From: an uncultured Collinsella sp.
Lineage (GTDB): Bacteria > Actinomycetota > Coriobacteriia > Coriobacteriales > Coriobacteriaceae
Assembly: GCA_900752545.1 (NCBI GenBank)
Contig: CAADVS010000090.1
Coordinates: 1-60,547 of the forward strand
Length of the DNA stretch: 60,547 nt
Direction: 5' to 3'
This document shows positions 52,913-60,547 of this stretch, one piece after another. Under the pieces are notes generated by a model, which was not told the DNA's origin, did not search any database, and saw nothing but the letters and a program-made list of their open reading frames with translations. How positions within the stretch are numbered: position 1 is the stretch's first letter; each line of letters starts with the position of its first letter. The position numbers and the translations under genes are program-made.

Positions 52913-53279
52913 GGCGACCACCTCGATCTTGATCGCGATGGCGGTGAGCATGCATCCATGTCGCGGCAAAGCACAGCAGCGAAGCGCCAGCCAGATACGT
53001 CATAGTCAAGCCAGCCCCGCCCGCCTCGGGAAGCGTGGTCGAATACTTGTTGGTAAAGGTCGGTGGAGTCGGAGAGTCGTTATCGTAGGTGACGGTGACA
53101 TCGAGCTTTCCGTCGCCATTAGCCACGACAACCTTAACCTTGTGCTCGGTCGTGTCATAGGTAATGTGATCCTTGACGTTGCCCTCGGCGTCCTTGGGAA
53201 CGACCTCGGAGATCTTGTAGGTATAGGTTCCCGCCTTGTTGTACTCGACGGGAAAAAGAGACGTTCCCCTCGGCGTCAT
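52905..53279 (-). pseudogene. C-terminal piece of the large adhesin, split off by a frameshift
   Basis: This frame completes the adhesin whose main frame ends at 53155. It carries the second half of the pilin isopeptide-linkage (FctA-like) domain (YNKAGTYTYKISEVVPKDAEG), the sorting signal LPEAG, a hydrophobic span and a basic tail. It has no ribosome site of its own and joins the main frame if one T is removed from the run TTTTT (plus-strand A5 at 53253-53257). It could be expressed by slippage or phase change, or be dead. Confidence 0.7.
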
Positions 53280-56200
53280 TAGTCACCGTCTGGAGCACCT
53301 TGCCCTCGCCGTCCTTGAGCTCGAACGAGAACTGTCCTTCCTTGAAGGTTCCACCTTCAAGCACTTTCTTTGCTTTGATTTCCGTGGATACCGTCAGGCG
53401 ATTATCGTAGATCCAAATCTTGTCCTTCTCGGCATCGCCGATGATCTCCGCGTTCCCGACAACGTCCCTCGCCTTTTCAAGCGCGGCCTGATATTCCTCC
53501 GTAGTCGCATCGCCCTTGAGCATGATCCATGTGGGGCTTGTTGTATCGTACCCCTCAGGCGCCTTCGACTCCACAAGCTTGTAGAGCACGCAATTAGTCA
53601 TCTTTTTGGTGCTCGTGCCGAACGAGATTTTTCCGCTGCCATCGGTCTTGGCAGTCTGGAATTCCTCATCAGTCTCACCGGCGCCATCCATGGCCACACT
53701 GTAGAGCGTAAACTCCGCACCCTCGAGCGTCGCGCCGACCTGCTGGGCGTCGTATTTGGTCATCGTGATGCCGTAGCCGTTGCCACCTGCGGTAGCAGAA
53801 GCGCTCTTGACAATCCATTTTTGATCATCGATCGCGGAGCCATCAGTCACCCCCGTGAGCATGGCGGTGTTGGAAAGAGAAACTTCATCGCCAGGATTTC
53901 CGCTCGGGATCACCTCATACTCGACTTTGAGATACTTCTTATCGGGCACGTTAAGTGTCAGCTTCGTACGCGAGCCAGATTCATCCTTGACTTGCTCCAT
54001 CTCCGATGAATAGTCCTCATCAGCCAGCGGTGACCAGGCACCATTCATCCGCTCATAGACCTTAAGCGTAGACGGCACCAACGTGCACTTGGCATCCATG
54101 GTGTCGACGAGCTCGAGGAAGTCAGTGCCGCTCTTAAGGGCAACCGCAGACTCGTTGACCAGAATGGTGTACTTGATGCGATTGCTGTCAGTGACCCGCT
54201 CGCCGGTCTTGTTGATAACGTTGTTCTTGATGGTGACGGTTCCGCTGCCAGAGCTGAACTCCTTCTCACCCGACTTAGCGCTGGCAGAATTAGTGAACTT
54301 CACCTCGTTCGTAGAGGTGTCGAGCTTACCTCGCTTGACCGCCGTCCGATACGTAAGCTTGGCGTAACCAGCAAATTCACCAAGCTCTGTTGTAGGAATG
54401 GAGAAGGTGACCGTGCTACCGTTGCTTTTCACGTTGCCGGCATCGAGCTGTTTGCCCGAAATGATCGTCTCTGCCTCGCTTCCGCTACCGTAGCCGGCAT
54501 GCTGATCGTAGGGATTCTGCACGAGCGTGTATTTGCCGGAATTCACAACGTAGCTCATACCGTCCGGAAAGGTGTCGACAATATTCAGAGGTTTGTTGCC
54601 GAGTTTTCCGGCTCCGTAGTATTCGTACTCACCATTTGCGCCCTTGTTGCCCTGCTGGCGGTTCGCGTACACTGTCCAGTCGACGAGCCAAGCACCCTTC
54701 TCTGCCGAGCCGTCGACGGAGCTCCAGTCGAAGCTCTCGTTCCAAGACACCTTCGACTCCGCTTCCGGCTTCTCGACCGCAGGCGTCGTTTCTTTGTTGA
54801 CAACGTACATAACGAGGTCGGTGTACTGCCGCTGAAGGTTCAGGCCCGACGCACTGACCGACGCGAAGTTCGAGTACCAGCCCGGCAACGCATCGGACGT
54901 GGTGGTGTAGGTGATGACGGCGTAGTCCTCGTTCTCGAGGGCGGCCTTTACCTTGTCGTTCACATTTATATCAAGGTTGAAATTTCTTTTTGTTCCACCG
55001 ACCGTCCAGTTGGCCGTCAGGTCCCAGTCAGCGTTCTGGCCCCGTTTCAGCACAGTTTCGCCGATTGTGATGGAAATGGAGTCTACGTCGATGCCGAGAT
55101 TTTGCGACCACGCCGACTGAAACGTATCCTTCACCGTCACCTTGTCCGGATGGACCGCATTAACGATCGCTTTCAGCGCGACCTTCGTCTCCCACGTCGC
55201 CCTGCCCGTCGTCCCGGCCTCGTCGGAGCTCACGCGCCTCTTGGTGATCGGCGTACCCATCAGCTGCGGCGTAAACTTGCCTTCGGCTGCTCCCAAGACG
55301 CGGCCTTCATGCTCGATAGTCGCATTGTTGTGCACGGTGTCATAGGAATTCGTATCGTTCATCCTGGTGTGATAAACGATGCAGTAGGTGGCATACTTAT
55401 CGTCTAGGTCGTCCCGAAACGTATAGGAAAAGGTATCTTTCGACGAATCAAGGGCACCCTCGTCGATCCTGACTCCATCCGATTCCGACGTACCCTTGTA
55501 AACTGTGTAGTAGCTCCCCGAATACGTTTGTTTATTGTCCAGCTTATCGGTGAACTTGCAGCCACTCATGTCGGCCTTGAGCTCGCCTTGGTTGAGCCTG
55601 ACCGTCCATTTGATGTCCGACGACGTGCCCGAGCCGTTGGACTTGTTGATCATGTCATAACGAAATTGACTAGGAGCAGCCGTGGCCGTGCCGTTCTGGC
55701 GATCGTTAGGGCCGCCCCATTCCCACGCTGCCGTGTTTTTGGAGCCTCCCTGTTCGTTGATATACTCGCCGTTGTTCACGGAGACGTCGCTCTTCAGCTT
55801 GGTTTCATACGTAATCGTATGGACACCCCGGAGAAGGCTGCCCAAGTTCTCGATGGTCGCGGTCTGACCTTCGATTGTTGGCTGCGATTCAATCGTCTTG
55901 CCGTCAAGCTTAAAGCTGCCCTCCACAAAGCTGAAGTTCTCGCCTAGCGTATCGGTGAACTTAACGCTTGTGGCATACGGCTCGACGGTGAGCTTAACGG
56001 TCCAGGTGACCTTGGCCACGCCGTTGGAGCCCTGAGAGAAAACCCCCGACTTCTCTCCCTTAACGCTACCGTCCTTGGTGGAAATATCGACCTTCCCCAC
56101 GCCGGGGAACACGACAGATGTCACGCCACCAGAACCAACGTCCTTGTTTTTAAGCTGGAACGAGAAGCTGGCCGCGACATGGATGTTCGCAGGGTTTTTC

Positions 56201-56637
56201 GCGAGCCACGCCTTGTCGAACGTAAAGATGGCCTTGTTGTTTTTAATCTCCCATGTGCCAGCTCTTACGGCATCGGTGCCCGTTCCCGCCATAAGGTCCA
56301 CAGCGGCGCTATCGTCGACGGCTATGGTGTCAGGAAACTTGTAAACGGCAACATTGTTCCCAGGCGTAGGAGCCTCGCCAGTTTTGAAATTTGCCGAAAA
56401 AGCCCCGTAAAGGGTTGATACAGAGGTCACGGCACCTTTTAGCTCCTGAGTACGATACTCGTCGGTATAGAGCTTAACCGTAACGCTCGCTGTCTTCTCA
56501 TCAATCACAATCGGCGTTGGTGCGCTCACATCCTCGGCGCGCACGGGGGCTGCACCGTGAAAAACTGCGGCGGTGAGGCTAATTAAAATGAAGACCAGGG
56601 TCGCCATACCCAGCGACCGTGAGCGGTGTGCGTTCAT
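53155..56637 (-). CDS. Large multi-domain adhesin/pilus tip-like protein, frameshifted near its end
   Basis: 1160 residues as read. Signal peptide at the N-terminus (about 1-34, ends VRA). It is followed by repeated beta-rich, isopeptide-type adhesin domains each with a KFTDTL-, VKDTF- or IVDTFPDG-like strand, then a Cna-B/SpaA domain (ATLEGAEFTLYSV to KLVESKAPEGY) and the first half of an FctA-like pilin linkage domain (KVLEGGTFKEGQFSFEL). After VSF the frame shifts and ends in a 27-residue nonsense tail; the true continuation is in the frame at 52905-53279. A probable promoter is at 56790-56817. First gene of a two-gene surface operon with the SpaA-like pilin. Confidence 0.82.
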   Translation of the reverse strand: MNAHRSRSLGMATLVFILISLTAAVFHGAAPVRAEDVSAPTPIVIDEKTASVTVKLYTDEYRTQELKGAVTSVSTLYGAFSANFKTGEAPTPGNNVAVYKFPDTIAVDDSAAVDLMAGTGTDAVRAGTWEIKNNKAIFTFDKAWLAKNPANIHVAASFSFQLKNKDVGSGGVTSVVFPGVGKVDISTKDGSVKGEKSGVFSQGSNGVAKVTWTVKLTVEPYATSVKFTDTLGENFSFVEGSFKLDGKTIESQPTIEGQTATIENLGSLLRGVHTITYETKLKSDVSVNNGEYINEQGGSKNTAAWEWGGPNDRQNGTATAAPSQFRYDMINKSNGSGTSSDIKWTVRLNQGELKADMSGCKFTDKLDNKQTYSGSYYTVYKGTSESDGVRIDEGALDSSKDTFSYTFRDDLDDKYATYCIVYHTRMNDTNSYDTVHNNATIEHEGRVLGAAEGKFTPQLMGTPITKRRVSSDEAGTTGRATWETKVALKAIVNAVHPDKVTVKDTFQSAWSQNLGIDVDSISITIGETVLKRGQNADWDLTANWTVGGTKRNFNLDINVNDKVKAALENEDYAVITYTTTSDALPGWYSNFASVSASGLNLQRQYTDLVMYVVNKETTPAVEKPEAESKVSWNESFDWSSVDGSAEKGAWLVDWTVYANRQQGNKGANGEYEYYGAGKLGNKPLNIVDTFPDGMSYVVNSGKYTLVQNPYDQHAGYGSGSEAETIISGKQLDAGNVKSNGSTVTFSIPTTELGEFAGYAKLTYRTAVKRGKLDTSTNEVKFTNSASAKSGEKEFSSGSGTVTIKNNVINKTGERVTDSNRIKYTILVNESAVALKSGTDFLELVDTMDAKCTLVPSTLKVYERMNGAWSPLADEDYSSEMEQVKDESGSRTKLTLNVPDKKYLKVEYEVIPSGNPGDEVSLSNTAMLTGVTDGSAIDDQKWIVKSASATAGGNGYGITMTKYDAQQVGATLEGAEFTLYSVAMDGAGETDEEFQTAKTDGSGKISFGTSTKKMTNCVLYKLVESKAPEGYDTTSPTWIMLKGDATTEEYQAALEKARDVVGNAEIIGDAEKDKIWIYDNRLTVSTEIKAKKVLEGGTFKEGQFSFELKDGEGKVLQTVTNDAEGNVSFSRRVQQGGNLYLQDLRGRSQGRRGQRQGSHYL

Positions 56638-56789
56638 AGTTGTCCCTTAATTCCTACAACACAGTGTGGAATACGGCGAATCGTCGGATCGAACACAAGC
56701 CTCACCATCAACGAGAACCTACCTAGCGCATTGCAAGAACCCATTGGGGAACACCTTCTAAGACGGTTCGTCTATGCCACAATGCATAA

Positions 56790-56817
56790 AATATAATATA
56801 GATACCAGTCATGTAAA
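56790..56817 (-). promoter_or_regulatory. Promoter of the adhesin operon
   Basis: On the minus strand TTTACA, 16-base spacer, TATATT, about 150 bases upstream of the adhesin start in a strongly AT-rich stretch (56750-56950). The long untranslated leader has no other obvious signal. Confidence 0.55.
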
Positions 56818-56997
56818 CCGCAGGTCAAGAGGTCTTTTAATTTAATACCAGTTGATATTTACCTGTTAACAGTTTTGCATCATACCGACTATATTCAGTG
56901 GAATTATGTATATGTTTAAACAACTTTACTTTGGCTGGAAAGCCGATCGGAGGGATAGTCGCCCCAGCCGTGGTGCAAACTAACCCGTCCCCCTTGC

Positions 56998-57039
56998 ACC
57001 AAAAAGGGCGCCGACCATTGCGGTCGACGCCCTTTTTGG
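56998..57039 (-). terminator. Terminator of typA
   Basis: CCAAAAAGGGCG pairs with CGCCCTTTTTGG, with an inner CGACC/GGTCG; ends in Ts on the minus strand. It lies 23 bases past the typA stop. Confidence 0.92.
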
Positions 57040-57062
57040 TTAGTCGCTATAAGCCCCAGCGC

Positions 57063-58901
<1,839 letters not shown>

Positions 58902-59018
58902 GTAGTTCCCCTATCTTCTATCTATATACAACCGGCACGCGTATGCGACCCACCCAGCAACGCAACGCTCGGCGGGAATATTGAGCCTTTTACCGAAAAC
59001 TCGTTTATTTTAGCGATT

Positions 59019-59468
59019 TTAGATGAGAGGGGTTTCCTCACCTGCAGGTTCAGGGTCGCTCCACATAAAACCATCGCCGGCGCCCATGCCCTCATACAGC
59101 ACATATGCCGAAAAACCACTCTCGAGCGTGGTTTCGAAGAAGCTCACGAGCAGAGCATCGTGATAGCCGCCGTCAATCTCGACGCAGCCGGTGTAGCCGA
59201 TGGCATAGCGAGCGATACGGCCCAGGCCCTCGTCCTTAAGACCCATCTTGTGCTCGGAGATAAAGTTGGTGGCCGCCTCGAGGCACGCCTCTTCGCCATC
59301 CTCATCGAGCGCCGCCAGATAACGGTTGGAAGCGGCGTCCTCAATTGCCACGACCACGCCAGGGTTTTCACCGGCGGCAAGGTCGTCCAAGAACGCGCCG
59401 ATCAGATCGCACACCATGGCGTCGAGCTCGGCGGAGACGTTACCGGCGTCCTGCATATCCTGTGCCAT
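59019..59468 (-). CDS. Hypothetical small acidic protein
   Basis: A 149-residue cytosolic protein I do not recognise. Strongly acidic, with no membrane span, signal or zinc motif. A GYTGCVEIDGGYHDALLVSFFET stretch suggests an alpha/beta core. GGGAAGGTC precedes the ATG. It lies 30 bases after the next gene and is probably part of a short operon starting at the DUF151 gene. Confidence 0.65.
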   Translation of the reverse strand: MAQDMQDAGNVSAELDAMVCDLIGAFLDDLAAGENPGVVVAIEDAASNRYLAALDEDGEEACLEAATNFISEHKMGLKDEGLGRIARYAIGYTGCVEIDGGYHDALLVSFFETTLESGFSAYVLYEGMGAGDGFMWSDPEPAGEETPLI

Positions 59469-59498
59469 CTTTAGACCTTCCCATCGAGTCTGGCGTCG

Positions 59499-59888
59499 TT
59501 ACAGTTCTTGTGCCTCGGCGGCGATCCTGGCGGCAGCGTCGCGGGCGCGCATCATGTCCGCTGCGCGCTTGTCGAGCACCTTGATCTGACTGGTCAGCAT
59601 TACCGCATCGACCACGCCCCAGATCACCAGGCCCGTAGAGATCGAAAACCCAAGCGCACCAACTGTACCACGAAGGCGCGAGCAGACTGCCGCAACAAGG
59701 GCGGAGATGACAACCATCTTGATAAACGAGCCGCGGCGTTCGCGAAGCGTGCGGGCCTGCGTCACATAGGCAATGCGAGCCGCCTCAGAAGCCTCCGAGC
59801 GCATCTGGGCCTCGCGGACGATTGCAGCCGCCTCAGCCGACATACCGCCGGCCATCAGCGAACGCTCCGCAACCTGGACGCCCCGCAT
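59499..59888 (-). CDS. Hypothetical small membrane protein
   Basis: 129 residues. Charged helices at both ends flank one or two membrane segments (FIKMVVISALVAAVCS and VGALGFSISTGLVIWGVVDAVML). No recognised family. Its ATG begins directly after the stop of the DUF151 gene, so translation is coupled. Confidence 0.65.
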   Translation of the reverse strand: MRGVQVAERSLMAGGMSAEAAAIVREAQMRSEASEAARIAYVTQARTLRERRGSFIKMVVISALVAAVCSRLRGTVGALGFSISTGLVIWGVVDAVMLTSQIKVLDKRAADMMRARDAAARIAAEAQEL

Positions 59889-60389
59889 TTAGAAGTCATC
59901 GGGGGAGAGCGTATGGACGAACTCGTCGAACTTCTCGAACTCCTGCTCGTCGTCGACTTCCTCGGCGTGGGTAGAAACAGTGCCCAGGCGATTCATGATG
60001 TCGTCCTCCACAAACATGGGGGCATTGCTGCGCACGGCAAGGGCAATGGCATCACTGGGGCGGGCGTCGATCTTGCGCTCGTCACCATCGGCCAGTACGA
60101 CGATCGTCGCGTAGAACACCGGCGGCTCGGCGCGAACGATCTCGATGCGCTCGAGCTTGGCGCCCAGGGCGCCAACAGTATCGAGCAACAGGTCATGGGT
60201 AATCGGGCGCTCGGCGCGGCCGCTATCGATGCCGCGGCTGATGGCAGCGGCTTCAAACGAACCAGTCTGAATGGAAAGGGAACGCAGCGGCGCGGGCGAG
60301 TCCGATTTGCTGCAGCGCTCGCGAAGCACGATAAGCGATGGCACGGGACCGGCGGCCATGACGATGGTCTCTATGTCGACACGAACCAT
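59889..60389 (-). CDS. Bifunctional nuclease family protein (DUF151/BFN)
   Basis: 166 residues. The BFN core is seen in GSFEAAAISRGIDSG and LLLDTVGALGAKLERIEIV, ending with DARPSDAIALAVRSNAPMFVED, the family's signature. Members show DNase/RNase activity in plants and a possible stress role in bacteria. The ATG at 60389 follows GGAGGTGTTCC; the frame opens 30 bases earlier. First gene of a three-gene minus-strand unit. Confidence 0.88.
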   Translation of the reverse strand: MVRVDIETIVMAAGPVPSLIVLRERCSKSDSPAPLRSLSIQTGSFEAAAISRGIDSGRAERPITHDLLLDTVGALGAKLERIEIVRAEPPVFYATIVVLADGDERKIDARPSDAIALAVRSNAPMFVEDDIMNRLGTVSTHAEEVDDEQEFEKFDEFVHTLSPDDF

Positions 60390-60502
60390 GGAACACCTCC
60401 GGTACGTAGCGGTTAACACGCGGCAGTCCGCCGCATTGAATAGCTATACTACCCAATCTTTCGCACAGCACACAAAACCAAAATGAGATTTATCGCAGAC
60501 AA

Positions 60503-60533
60503 GAAAAAAGCCCCGAGGCAATGCCCCAGGGCT
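60503..60533 (-). terminator. Terminator of a gene beyond the right edge
   Basis: AGCCCC/GGGGCT-type hairpin with GGC/GCC inside, followed on the minus strand by TTTTTT. It ends transcription coming from beyond 60547. Confidence 0.8.
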
Positions 60534-60547
60534 CTTCACAGTTTTGA

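Noticed and set aside
53155..53279. Two independent overlapping genes at the adhesin end
   Set aside because: The downstream frame continues the same FctA-like domain at the exact point where the upstream frame loses it, so one gene with a frameshift is the simpler reading.

Overview
The window looks like a chromosomal segment of a high-GC, Gram-positive gut actinobacterium of class Coriobacteriia, most likely Collinsella or a close relative. This is judged from protein character, the rpsF-ssb-rpsR-rplI-dnaB operon, an NfnAB-type transhydrogenase, class B sortase with pilin-like proteins, and abundant intergenic palindromes carrying GGGACAG/CTGTCCC. No similarity search was possible, so the genus is an inference. 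Most genes from 13.8 kb onward lie on the minus strand.

Layout. 1-7.3 kb: folP (cut by the window edge), a sirtuin, exonuclease III, an ECF-type transporter operon (T component, fused double ATPase, S component) and glmU. 7.5-13.7 kb: prs, a probable acquired PD-(D/E)XK nuclease-like gene set between two 200-bp inverted-repeat elements, pth, and the nfnA-nfnB pair. 13.8-20.1 kb: a cytidylate-kinase-like protein, a polar amino-acid ABC transporter (ATPase, Tat-lipoprotein binding protein, two permeases), a GatB/YqeY protein, a PpiC/SurA-type foldase and a lone PTS EIIA. 20.2-27.5 kb: purN-purM, purF, a PF06541-type membrane protein, a MoaE-like protein, sortase B and purE. 27.5-33 kb: a visibly AT-richer accessory block with a RelE/Phd-type toxin-antitoxin pair, an HSL-family esterase, a GntR/UTRA regulator and mannose-family PTS EIIB-EIIC-EIID. 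33-44.6 kb: carB and carA (with a PyrR-type RNA element over the carA ribosome site), a membrane protein, an ABC exporter, a Nudix hydrolase, purD and purA. 44.7-48 kb: dnaB-rplI-rpsR-ssb-rpsF. 48-51 kb: two tRNA-Ser genes, a compact hairpin cluster next to an inverted copy of a tRNA-Ser 3' end, a TRIC-like channel and an exported bactofilin-like protein. 51.2-56.7 kb: a two-gene pilin/adhesin operon whose large adhesin is frameshifted at a T5 run. 57-60.5 kb: typA, two small hypothetical genes and a DUF151 bifunctional nuclease.

How the genes fit together. Nucleotide synthesis dominates: PRPP synthetase, five purine steps (purF, purD, purN, purM, purE) plus purA, and carbamoyl-phosphate synthase. 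The nuclease island, the toxin-antitoxin/PTS block and the adhesin operon are the accessory parts. The least explained features are structural: paired inverted repeats flanking the nuclease-like gene, two long hairpins that share a core but have unrelated arms, a tRNA-Ser-derived hairpin cluster, an inverted-repeat-bounded in-frame linker in the ECF ATPase, and the adhesin frameshift.
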